Assembly (NCBI GenBank): GCA_022614795.1 | Contig: JAKEHX010000488.1 | Coordinates: forward strand, 1 to 11,958 | DNA from: Planctomycetaceae bacterium | GTDB lineage: Bacteria; Planctomycetota; Planctomycetia; Pirellulales; Pirellulaceae | Direction of reading: 5' to 3' | Length of the DNA stretch: 11,958 bases | Shown: positions 6,307-11,958 of the stretch, one piece after another | Numbering within the stretch: the first letter of the stretch is position 1 | How the letters are laid out: every line of letters begins with the position of its first letter | Program-made: the position numbers and the translations under genes | Notes under the pieces: generated by a model | What the model saw: the letters and a program-made list of their open reading frames with translations, nothing else | What the model was told of the DNA's origin: nothing | Database searches by the model: none

Positions 6307-7169
6307 TAATCCGTCGTCAACTCCTGCCCAGGAAGCGGCCAGATTTTGCAGTTCGGCAGGGCGCGCCGCAACTCCTCGATCCCCGCTTTGCTGCACTTTG
6401 TGTCAACCAAACCGATTGCCTCAAGACTCGACATTCCGTACAGGTGCCGCAGTCCCGCATCGGTAACTCGAGTCTTTTGTAGCATCAGCCGTCTTAGCTG
6501 TTTCAAACCTCTAAGCGAAGCCAAACCATTATCCGTGATGCGGGTTTCGTCAACGTCTAGCGCCGTCAGTCCGTGAAGCCGTCCAATGTGAGTCATACCC
6601 TCGTCGGTGAGGGGTGTCTTACTCAGCATCAGGTTCCGCAGTTCCTTAAGTCCGTCGAAGTGAACCAGCCCGGGGCCTTCGACGCTGGTACGGTACAGAT
6701 AGACGGTGTGCAAGCCTTTGAGGTTTCTGAGGTGGACAAGGCCGGCATCGGTGATGGCGGGGTTATTACCTAGCTCAAGGTTCGTAACCGTAGGAATCAG
6801 CTCGAGGCATGCGAGCCCTTCGTCATCGACTTTGGAGAGGCCCAATTCCTTTCGCCTGCCGTAGTATTCGGTTGCAAAGGTCACCCAGTCAACTTCGCAA
6901 AAGTAGTCGTCTCCAATAAGCGAGCGTAGCCATTTTGGTCCCGGTGGCCCCGGATTGACCGTCTTTGGGTTCATGTCGGTCTGATAGTCGTACTTGATGA
7001 GGCCCTTACGCGCCGTGATTGCTGCCACTGCCGTTCGCTGGCGATTTGCGCGATTGACTTGAATTCCGAGCCAAACACCAAGCATCGTGATGAGGAGCAA
7101 CAAGGTTCCGAGCCGGAACTGAAACCAGCGGGCGAAGCGCGCCTTCGGTTTGGTTGATGCATCTGGCAT
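6306..7169 (-). CDS. Membrane-anchored leucine-rich repeat protein
   Basis: The product is 287 residues. The start RFARWFQFRLGTLLLLITML with a hydrophobic segment at about 20-37 is a common planctomycete anchor. It is followed by ANRQRTAVAAITARKGLIKYDYQ, a stretch that often follows this anchor. From about 111 to 276 there are roughly six 24-residue leucine-rich repeats with the core T-x-[VIL]-T-D-x-G-L-x-x-L, for example TRITDNGLASLRGLKQL and TRVTDAGLRHLYGMSSL. Such repeats bind proteins or other ligands; no enzymatic domain is present. The last repeat is degenerate (KCSKAGIEELRRALPNC). The ATG at 7169 is chosen because it places the anchor at the N-terminus. No Shine-Dalgarno is visible. 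GC content is visibly lower than in the neighbouring genes. Confidence 0.88.
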   Translation of the reverse strand: MPDASTKPKARFARWFQFRLGTLLLLITMLGVWLGIQVNRANRQRTAVAAITARKGLIKYDYQTDMNPKTVNPGPPGPKWLRSLIGDDYFCEVDWVTFATEYYGRRKELGLSKVDDEGLACLELIPTVTNLELGNNPAITDAGLVHLRNLKGLHTVYLYRTSVEGPGLVHFDGLKELRNLMLSKTPLTDEGMTHIGRLHGLTALDVDETRITDNGLASLRGLKQLRRLMLQKTRVTDAGLRHLYGMSSLEAIGLVDTKCSKAGIEELRRALPNCKIWPLPGQELTTD

Positions 7170-7197
7170 GGCAGGACAGTCTTTTCGTGCGCGGTCG

Positions 7198-7226
7198 ATT
7201 CTACGTATGCGGACGAGCAACCACAA
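7198..7226 (-). promoter_or_regulatory. Sigma-70 type promoter for the LRR gene
   Basis: On the minus strand TTGTGG (7226-7221), 17 bp, then TAGAAT (7203-7198) form a good sigma-70 promoter. The start would be near 7191, about 22 nt before the ATG at 7169. It lies in the 105-bp gap shared with the divergent dehydrogenase gene. Confidence 0.5.
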
Positions 7227-7274
7227 CGCGCGTCCCCCATCGTCCACGGCATCATTTCTCGTTCTAATCCGACC

Positions 7275-8339
7275 ATGAGTAAGAACTTGAGAATTGCCGT
7301 CTATCCCGGCGATGGCATCGGCCCCGAGGTCATCGACGAAGCACTGCGTGTGCTGAAGCGGGTCGAGGAGCTCGACCGAAGTTTCGCGCTGGAATTCACA
7401 TCGTTTCCTTGGGGCGTGGAGCACTGGAAACGGCACGGCAAAGTTGTCCCCGACGATTTCCTCGACGTGCTGCGGCCGTTTGACGCGATTTTGCTCGGAG
7501 CCGTCGGTTGGCCGGAGCTATTGCCGGATGGCCAGACGCTGGCCCCGCTGGTGAAGATTCGCCAGGCCTTCGATCAATACGCCTGCGTGCGGCCGGCGCG
7601 CCTGTTTCCCGGCCTGAAATGTGTGCTGGCGGACAAAAAGCCGGGCGACATCGACTTCGTCGTGATCCGCGAGAACAGCGAAGGAGAATACGTCGATAAC
7701 GGCGGGCGGCTCAAGCGCGGGACGCCCGACGAGGTCGCCGTGCAGACCGCCCTGCACACGCGCAAGGGAGTTGAGCGAATTCTCCGCTACGGCTTTGAGC
7801 TGGCTCGCACGCGGCGCAAGAAACTCACGATGGCCACCAAGAGCAATGCCCAGCGCTACGGCTATGTGCTGTGGGACGAAGTGCTCGAAGAATTGGCTCC
7901 CAAGTTTCCCGACGTAACGAGCGAGCGGCAGCACTGCGACGCCCTGATCATGAACTTCGTCCGCTGGCCCGAGCGATTTGACGTCGTCGTCGCGTCGAAC
8001 TTGTTCGGCGACCTGCTGACCGACCTGGGCGGCGTACTCGCCGGCGGGCTGGGCCTGGCTCCCAGCACCAACACCAACCCCGAGCGGCGGTTCCCCTCGA
8101 TGTTCGAGCCGGTGCACGGGAGCGCGCCGGATATTGCCGGCCGTGGCATCGCCAACCCCATCGCCGCGATTCTGAGCGCCGCGATGATGCTCGATCACTT
8201 GCAACTGCCCGCGGCGGCCGCGCACATTCGCCGGGCAGTCGAGCGTGCCTTGGCTGATGGCGCCAAAACGCCAGACCTGGGCGGAAAGCTCTCGACGAGC
8301 GAGATGGGATCGGCGGTGATGGCTTGTTTGGCGGACTGA
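7275..8339 (+). CDS. dmlA: D-malate / tartrate dehydrogenase-type NAD-dependent decarboxylating dehydrogenase
   Basis: This 354-residue protein belongs to the isocitrate/isopropylmalate dehydrogenase superfamily. The N-terminal nucleotide site is YPGDGIGPEV (10-19). The substrate segment FDQYACVRPARLFPG (99-113) and RENSEGEY (132-139) match the DmlA/TtuC branch. The catalytic residues by pattern are Tyr139, Lys189 (in TKSN), Asp222, Asp246 and Asp250. The family signature SNLFGDLLTDLGGVLAGGLG (241-260) and EPVHGSAPDIAG (278-289) are intact. It should oxidise and decarboxylate D-malate or tartrate to pyruvate or related products; leuB and icd products differ in the FDQY-RP segment. Exact substrate is inferred, not shown, and no leu or tartrate genes are adjacent. 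TCTAAT lies 6 nt before the ATG and no Shine-Dalgarno is present. Confidence 0.88.
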   Translation: MSKNLRIAVYPGDGIGPEVIDEALRVLKRVEELDRSFALEFTSFPWGVEHWKRHGKVVPDDFLDVLRPFDAILLGAVGWPELLPDGQTLAPLVKIRQAFDQYACVRPARLFPGLKCVLADKKPGDIDFVVIRENSEGEYVDNGGRLKRGTPDEVAVQTALHTRKGVERILRYGFELARTRRKKLTMATKSNAQRYGYVLWDEVLEELAPKFPDVTSERQHCDALIMNFVRWPERFDVVVASNLFGDLLTDLGGVLAGGLGLAPSTNTNPERRFPSMFEPVHGSAPDIAGRGIANPIAAILSAAMMLDHLQLPAAAAHIRRAVERALADGAKTPDLGGKLSTSEMGSAVMACLAD

Positions 8340-8366
8340 CGCCGCGGAAATCCAAGCTTGGCGAGG

Positions 8367-8390
8367 CCCCGCCGCAATTGGTTGGCGGGG
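8367..8390 (+). terminator. Terminator-like hairpin after the dehydrogenase gene
   Basis: CCCCGCC (8367-8373) pairs with GGCGGGG (8384-8390) over a 10-nt loop, 28 bp after the stop codon. The following sequence (TGTTACC, later CTTTT) is only moderately T-rich, so this is a possible intrinsic terminator. Confidence 0.45.
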
Positions 8391-8408
8391 TGTTACCGTA
8401 GGTCTTTT

Positions 8409-8443
8409 AAGCAGAGGCGCAAGGCTCGCAGAGGACGCAGAGA
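8409..8443. repeat. Degenerate tandem repeat of GCAGAGG / CGCAGAGGA units
   Basis: The stretch reads as successive units GCAGAGG, CGCAAGG, CTCGCAGAGG, ACGCAGAGA. It is a short low-complexity repeat of a type found between genes in many bacteria. Confidence 0.5.
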
Positions 8444-8583
8444 TTTCGAGTCGGACCGTCACGACATTTTCGCGTCATGCGGAAAATTTTAAGTCTTGTG
8501 CTAGCAAGGGGTTGCGACGCAAGTTTGCCTATCTTACGACCAGACTAGTCACGGTCGGTGTGTCGAATGGGCGGCCAGAGGAG

Positions 8584-8608
8584 GGCGCGATAGGCAGGCT
8601 ATCGCGCC
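8584..8608. repeat. Perfect palindrome with 10-bp arms
   Basis: GGCGCGATAG (8584-8593), loop GCAGG, CTATCGCGCC (8599-8608). It lies about 50 bp upstream of the HTH gene and could be a dispersed repeat or a regulator site. Confidence 0.6.
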
Positions 8609-8620
8609 GGCCAAATCCAC

Positions 8621-8637
8621 GGCACACGGAGTGTGCC
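8621..8637. repeat. Perfect palindrome GGCACAC-GGA-GTGTGCC
   Basis: It has seven-base arms around a GGA loop, 21 bp upstream of the ATG of the HTH gene. In an mRNA it would form a stable hairpin in the leader. Confidence 0.6.
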
Positions 8638-8658
8638 TACTACGTTGGGGACACACCG

Positions 8659-9432
8659 ATGATTGCAACTGTTGTCGAGTCAGAACTGGGGGTACACGCC
8701 GAGGAGGCCCGTCTTTCACTCACCAATCTTCCGCTGCCGCCGAGCGAGCGGGATTTTGAGTTGTATGGGCTGGTCGTCACGGAGGGAGCCAGCACGCGGG
8801 CCGCAGCTCAAGTGTTTGGTCTGTCGCAAACGCGGGTGATTCAGATTCGCAATCGCGTGGCGGAATGGATCGCCAGCGAGGTGCCGCCGCTGGCTCATGC
8901 CACGCCGGTCCAGCGGCTGGCGCTGGCAGCCGATATCGCGCGGAACCGTTTTGACTTTGTGTACTCGCAGGCCATGGACTGCTGGCGAGAATCGAAAGGT
9001 CCGCAGACGGTCGAGCGTAATGGATCAAGTGGCAAGGTTTCGAGCACCCGCGAGAGTCAGGGGGACCCGCGGTACCTCATGCTGGCGGCGCGGATCGCCG
9101 AGCGGACATTAGGGCTTGAAGCGAAGATCGAAAGGGCGACGGAGGTTGCGCAGAAGTTGACCAAAGCGATAGGTCAAAAACCGGCGGATCACCCGGTTGG
9201 GGACTGTTCACCTTTGGCGGCTGATGAGGAGGGGCGGGCGCAAGTCGATGAGCGGCCGGTCGCCGTAAGTGAAGTCGCGCCAATCGTTTCCGACGAGAAC
9301 CAGCGGAAGCGGCGGGTCTTCTTTGACGGGCCAAACGGCGAGTTCGAGGACTGTTCAGCAGGGCCGCGCGCGTCGATTTCGCCAATGGACGGTCGGCGCG
9401 CGAAAGCCGCGTCAAGTTCAGGCAGCGGTTAA
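8659..9432 (+). CDS. Helix-turn-helix protein of unknown function
   Basis: The product is 257 residues and I do not recognise a named family. Residues of about 41-70 (TEGASTRAAAQVFGLSQTRVIQIRNRVAEW) form an HTH like sigma-70 region 4 or small terminase subunits. A helical middle follows (RLALAADIARNRFDFVYSQAMDCW, 86-109), then a basic-polar linker and GDPRYLMLAARIAERTLGLEAKI (135-157). The C-terminal 80 or so residues look disordered and end in a serine/glycine-rich tail. The layout (HTH, helices, GDPR-L-AA) recalls phage terminase small subunits, but no large terminase or phage gene is present, so a regulator or chromosomal relative is equally possible. The ATG at 8659 is the first in the frame, with GGGGA 8 nt upstream. 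The stop overlaps that of the convergent alkyltransferase gene. Confidence 0.75.
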   Translation: MIATVVESELGVHAEEARLSLTNLPLPPSERDFELYGLVVTEGASTRAAAQVFGLSQTRVIQIRNRVAEWIASEVPPLAHATPVQRLALAADIARNRFDFVYSQAMDCWRESKGPQTVERNGSSGKVSSTRESQGDPRYLMLAARIAERTLGLEAKIERATEVAQKLTKAIGQKPADHPVGDCSPLAADEEGRAQVDERPVAVSEVAPIVSDENQRKRRVFFDGPNGEFEDCSAGPRASISPMDGRRAKAASSSGSG

Positions 9433-10001
9433 CGAAGAAGCGCTTTATGTGCTCGTCGCGGTTTGGCCGCAATCGTCACATGTCCTTCGAGGCGCAACAT
9501 CCGCTGCTTCATGCCGAGGCCGTCGGGGGCCGAGAAGCCGCCGAGCGAGCCGCCGGCACCGACGACGCGGTGGCAGGGGATGATGATCGGCAGGCGGTTC
9601 TTGGCCATCACACTCCCCACGGCCCGCGATGCGCCGGGCGAACCAGCCGCTACGGCCAGCTCGCCGTAGGTCCGCGTGCGGCCGCGGTTGATCTTCCGGC
9701 AGGCGCGGACGACTTTGAGCTGGAAGGGGGTCAGATGAGAGAGATCAACGGGCACGTCATCGAACGAGACCGTTTCGCCGTCGGAATAGCGCTGGAGGCG
9801 ATCGACGAGATCCGCGACAACAGCGGGCAAATTGCGGCGATCCGTAGTCGCTGCATCGAGGTCCAGGCTGGCAGCGGCGGCTGCAGCCGATGGATGGCCG
9901 ATCGTCAGACGCTCGATCCGCTCGCCGCGCCAGGCGAGGGCCATCCAGCCGAGGTTTGTGGAGAAGAGGAATGATGCGGGTGCAAGAGTGGGGGTGGTCA
10001 T
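9429..10001 (-). CDS. ogt: Methylated-DNA--[protein]-cysteine S-methyltransferase (O6-alkylguanine repair)
   Basis: This 190-residue protein takes O6-alkyl groups from guanine onto its own cysteine in a single-turnover reaction. The active-site IIIPCHRVVG (Cys143) is intact, with the HTH segment TYGELAVAAGSPGASRAVGSVM (111-132) containing the nucleotide-flipping arginine (Arg126). The GG-LGGFS tail follows at 150-157. The N-terminal part (1-85) is short and divergent, as in single-domain Ogt proteins. There is no AdaA HTH or metal domain. The C-terminus has a basic tail (KPRRAHKALLR). The ATG at 10001 is the first good one and no Shine-Dalgarno is visible. The stop shares TTAA with the HTH gene stop, so the two genes overlap by 4 bp tail to tail. 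Confidence 0.94.
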   Translation of the reverse strand: MTTPTLAPASFLFSTNLGWMALAWRGERIERLTIGHPSAAAAAASLDLDAATTDRRNLPAVVADLVDRLQRYSDGETVSFDDVPVDLSHLTPFQLKVVRACRKINRGRTRTYGELAVAAGSPGASRAVGSVMAKNRLPIIIPCHRVVGAGGSLGGFSAPDGLGMKQRMLRLEGHVTIAAKPRRAHKALLR

Positions 10002-10023
10002 GCGAAGTGCTTTTGACTTCGTG

Positions 10024-10060
10024 CTCGTCCTCGATGGCTGTAACCGGATTCGAGGACGAG
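10024..10060. repeat. Inverted repeat CTCGTCCTCGA / TCGAGGACGAG
   Basis: Eleven-base perfect arms (10024-10034 and 10050-10060) surround a 15-nt loop between the alkyltransferase and the next gene. The right arm belongs to a 17-mer (10044-10060) that recurs exactly at 10995-11011. Confidence 0.6.
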
Positions 10061-10105
10061 GACGAACAAGAAATTGGGTACGATCTGCGTCGCAATTGCG
10101 CCGCT

Positions 10106-10134
10106 TTGACGCATTCCACGACCCTACCTATACT
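10106..10134 (+). promoter_or_regulatory. Near-consensus sigma-70 promoter for the 247-residue conserved gene
   Basis: TTGACG (10106-10111), exactly 17 bp, TATACT (10129-10134): one mismatch to the consensus in each hexamer. It is the best promoter in the window. An odd palindrome ATACT-AC-AGTAT (10130-10141) covers the -10 and start region. Transcription from about 10141 leaves a leader of about 73 nt before the ATG at 10214. Confidence 0.65.
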
Positions 10135-10213
10135 ACAGTATGGTCGTACACGCACGGGAAGTTCCACCAGCGGAGGGAGTGCAAGTCGAGCGATGAAGGA
10201 AAGGAAGGCCAAA

Positions 10214-10957
10214 ATGGGTCGCTATCAAGCTTACAGCGACGACTTCTATGTAAACATGAATCTGAACACCGAGATGGAGCTCCCGCATAGCCGCGAGACG
10301 GTGTTGCATTTCTTCGAGCAGGTCAAAAAGCACTATCCGGCGATGCGGAATTTCTACAGCCGCGAGCGCGGCGAATTTGTGCTGGAGGAAGACAAGGACA
10401 AGGGCGATTATCGGTGGACGAGCATTGAGTCGCGGCGAGTCTGCTCGGGCTGCGTCAACCCTCCCAGCGTCGAAGACGCGATGAAGCAGCACGCCCTCGT
10501 ACTCGACATGGTTCCCTACGCCCTGGCTCTGAGCCCGCTCGACTGCGAGTCGCTGAACGTGATGTACGGCTTCGATTTCACCTACCGGGGCAATCACAAC
10601 CAGCTTCTGGTCGATGCTTTGGGGGTCGTGCCGGCATTCGACAAGCTGAGCCAGATTCAAGGGGCGACGATCCTGGCCAATGAGCCGTCGATTCAGTTCG
10701 CCTTGGACGAGGAGTGCCGCACGCAGTGCCGTTTGAGCATCGAGACGCGGACGAGTGCCTATCACTTGAAGACCAAGGAGTTTCCCGAAGAGCAGATCAG
10801 CGTCTATTTCACCGCGCGGCGTTACGGCAGCCTGGACGGCAACGAATCGTACGTCGCGGCGATGCATAAACTGGCCGAAATCTGCCAGGAGATTGTGGAC
10901 GGCTACGTCGTCGAGAACGTTTTGCGGCCGCTTCAGCAGACGATCGCGATCTCGTAG
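10214..10957 (+). CDS. Conserved planctomycete-type protein of unknown function
   Basis: The product is 247 residues, soluble, with no signal peptide or membrane segment. It starts MGRYQAYSDDFYVNMNLNTEM and contains HFFEQVKKHYPAMRNFYSRE, RRVCSGCVNPPSVEDAMKQH, LSPLDCESLNVMYGFDFTYR and ISVYFTARRYGS. I recall highly similar proteins only from planctomycetes, but cannot name a domain or role. Two cysteines lie in VCSGCV (about residues 76-79), with others scattered; they do not form a clear metal motif. The start at 10214 is chosen because GGAAGG (10203-10208) lies 5 nt upstream. An in-frame ATG at 10193 is also possible and would add seven residues. The strong promoter suggests substantial expression. 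The stop codon merges with the first base of the REPIN-like element. Confidence 0.85.
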   Translation: MGRYQAYSDDFYVNMNLNTEMELPHSRETVLHFFEQVKKHYPAMRNFYSRERGEFVLEEDKDKGDYRWTSIESRRVCSGCVNPPSVEDAMKQHALVLDMVPYALALSPLDCESLNVMYGFDFTYRGNHNQLLVDALGVVPAFDKLSQIQGATILANEPSIQFALDEECRTQCRLSIETRTSAYHLKTKEFPEEQISVYFTARRYGSLDGNESYVAAMHKLAEICQEIVDGYVVENVLRPLQQTIAIS

Positions 10958-11077
10958 GCGAGCGGGGGGCGTGAGCCCCCTGAGGCAAGCCGCGCCGGAT
11001 TCGAGGACGAGCGCTGGAAGCGTGAGGAACCTGCCGAGCCAAGACAGTCCTCAGGGGGCTCACGCCCCCCGCTCGCC
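10957..11077. repeat. REPIN-like element: two inverted palindromic repeats with perfect 29-bp arms
   Basis: The left arm (10957-10985) and right arm (11049-11077) are exact reverse complements over 29 bp, separated by 63 nt. Each arm itself contains a smaller palindrome, GGGGGCGTGAGCCCCC. A TTTT run (11078-11081) follows, so the whole could also end transcription of the preceding gene. The 121-bp size and inverted pair of small palindromes match the plan of REPINs, which are moved by RAYT transposases. None is in this window. Confidence 0.7.
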
Positions 11078-11316
11078 TTTTCATTCGTTGCCGCATCTTG
11101 CTAGCAGCGTTTGGCCGCCATCGTTGACACCCGCTTGTCGTCAAACTCCACCTTGACCGCGAAAGCACGCAGAATCGGCCAGCCTTGTCCCAGCCGCGAT
11201 GGCCGAAAATTCGTCACGCGATGACGATTTGACGCGAGTGCGGCCGATACCAGTGCTACCACATTGCCAGCGGGGCAGCGGCGGGAAAGATTTGCGCGCA
11301 GCGGGATCTGAGCCAC

Positions 11317-11349
11317 TTGATGATCAAGCTTCTTTTGATGATCAAGCTT
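11317..11349. repeat. Tandem 15-mer TTGATGATCAAGCTT, two exact copies 18 bp apart
   Basis: Copies at 11317-11331 and 11335-11349 each contain the palindrome TTGAT-G-ATCAA. The short AT-rich character contrasts with the GC-rich surroundings. Confidence 0.65.
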
Positions 11350-11407
11350 TCCTACCAATCGCTCCCGGGCCCTACCCAGTCGCTCGCCGCGACGATGCCG
11401 TGGTACC

Positions 11408-11438
11408 TTGACCTTGGCGTCGGCCCACACCCTAGAAA
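11408..11438 (+). promoter_or_regulatory. Possible promoter for the gene starting at 11449
   Basis: TTGACC (11408-11413) is followed by CTAGAA at 18 bp or TAGAAA at 19 bp spacing. The -35 match is good and the -10 moderate. Confidence 0.3.
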
Positions 11439-11448
11439 GCGATAGCCG

Positions 11449-11958
11449 ATGATTCGCTCGACGCTCTCGTTCTGCGCCCTGTTTGGAGCATTGATTCTCG
11501 GGAGCAAGCTGCTCCAAGAGTCCACGCAGCATAGCGCCGGCGCGCCAAAGAGCCTGGATGACGCCTCCCGGTCCTCCGGCGACCTGCCGGCAGTCCACGT
11601 CGAAAGGCGCGCCGATTCACAGGCCAAGGACTCGTGGCCCGCGAGCGACGGCATTTGCTTCGTGTCGTATGATGAAGACCTGTCTCAAAAGGTTCGCGAC
11701 CCGGATGATAACGACGTCCCGCCGCGGCCGGCCCGCGAGCTGGCGGATCTGTTAAAGGGCGAACCGGCGGTCGAATTGCCGGCGGCCGACAAGCCGATTC
11801 AATCGGACCAGGACGCGCCGCCCGCCAGGTCCAAAGGTTCCGCAGCAAAGGCTGACGACGACGCTGCCGCGTCTGCCGCTGACGATTCCGACCAGATCGA
11901 GCTCACGCCGGAGCTGGAACTTCTGCGCGATCGCGTGCGGCAGTGCCTGGCCTATTAC
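11449..11958 (+). CDS. 5' part of a secreted or membrane-anchored protein of unknown function
   Basis: The frame from ATG 11449 is open to the window end (170 codons, no stop). The start MIRSTLSFCALFGALILGSK is a signal peptide or anchor. Residues of about 25-150 are low-complexity, rich in Asp, Ala, Pro and Ser, and probably a disordered linker. The sequence becomes helical at the end (LTPELELLRDRVRQCLAYY), which looks like the start of a folded domain lying outside the window. A similar LRDRV-x-x-L-x-YY segment begins the mature domain of some planctomycete secreted proteins in my memory, but I cannot assign a function. No clear Shine-Dalgarno precedes the ATG. The base composition and codon use suit a real gene. 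Confidence 0.65.
   Translation, partial: MIRSTLSFCALFGALILGSKLLQESTQHSAGAPKSLDDASRSSGDLPAVHVERRADSQAKDSWPASDGICFVSYDEDLSQKVRDPDDNDVPPRPARELADLLKGEPAVELPAADKPIQSDQDAPPARSKGSAAKADDDAAASAADDSDQIELTPELELLRDRVRQCLAYY

Larger units (their letters stand above)
8340..8658. other. 319-bp gap rich in small repeats, no gene seen
   Basis: The gap after the dehydrogenase holds a terminator-like hairpin (8367-8390), a degenerate GCAGAGG-type tandem repeat (8409-8443), an AT-rich stretch (about 8464-8500) and two perfect palindromes (8584-8608 and 8621-8637). The frame of the next gene is open back to a TTG at 8512, but using that start would translate both palindromes, so it is not favoured. Confidence 0.6.
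11078..11448. other. 371-bp gap with no convincing gene
   Basis: A minus-strand frame (11101-11598) is open here, but it overlaps the next gene and looks non-coding for most of its length. Its last residues (LGQGWPILRAFAVKVEFDDKRV, from about 11205 down to 11140) look protein-like and could be a decayed gene end. A 15-mer TTGATGATCAAGCTT is directly repeated at 11317-11331 and 11335-11349. Confidence 0.45.

Noticed and set aside
7518..8462. 314-residue minus-strand frame opposite the dehydrogenase
   Set aside because: It is a shadow frame. All catalytic motifs are on the plus strand.
8512..8658. TTG start of the HTH gene at 8512
   Set aside because: It would translate two perfect palindromes. 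The ATG at 8659 has a usable ribosome site and begins the plausible protein.
9447..9974. 175-residue plus-strand frame opposite the alkyltransferase
   Set aside because: It is a shadow frame. The minus strand encodes the intact PCHRV active site.
10133..10867. 244-residue minus-strand frame opposite the conserved 247-residue gene
   Set aside because: The plus strand has the promoter, ribosome site and conserved motifs.
10044..11011. Transposon bounded by the 17-mer direct repeats
   Set aside because: There is no transposase, no matching inverted ends and no target-site duplication. The 17-mer is more likely an abundant intergenic repeat.

Overview
The window looks like ordinary chromosome from a GC-rich planctomycete, probably of the Pirellulales type. 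Three things point there: a secreted protein with the planctomycete-type N-terminal motif (LESLESRCVLA) and a C-terminal RTX/DWYF module; a membrane-anchored leucine-rich-repeat protein with the RWFQFRLGTLLLLITML anchor; and conserved proteins of unknown function that I associate with this phylum. Gene ends also carry many short palindromic repeats. No rRNA, tRNA, CRISPR array, transposase or phage structural gene was seen.

Layout. 1-105 (+): the last 34 codons of a protein ending in an RNA-polymerase-alpha C-terminal domain. 114-180: a heptamer-based inverted repeat. 183-1334 (+): tgt, queuosine tRNA-guanine transglycosylase, whose last codons lie inside a palindromic repeat that is copied again 93 bp further on. 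1424-2425 (-): an AraC-family regulator, preceded by two imperfect 37-bp direct repeats that are candidate operators. 2666-4441 (+): a secreted TIGR03118-type propeller-like protein fused to RTX repeats. 4493-5095 (-): a DUF4254 protein. 5237-6268 (+): a membrane-anchored M28 / glutaminyl-cyclase-like enzyme, divergent from the DUF4254 gene. 6306-7169 (-): an LRR membrane protein. 7275-8339 (+): a D-malate/tartrate dehydrogenase-type enzyme. 8340-8658: a repeat-rich gap. 8659-9432 (+): an HTH protein of unknown role. 9429-10001 (-): O6-alkylguanine-DNA alkyltransferase, convergent with the HTH gene through a shared TTAA. 10214-10957 (+): a conserved protein of unknown function with a near-consensus sigma-70 promoter. 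10957-11077: a REPIN-like inverted pair of palindromes. 11078-11448: no convincing gene. 11449 to the window end (+): the start of a secreted or membrane-anchored protein that runs off the window.

The genes mostly alternate in strand as single transcription units, so there is no sign of a large operon or a multi-gene defence or biosynthetic system. The functional links that can be argued are AraC acting on its own gene and perhaps the divergent secreted protein, and possible co-regulation of the divergent DUF4254 and M28 genes. The most notable non-coding content is the set of palindromic repeat families at gene ends, the REPIN-like element, and the two operator-like repeats.
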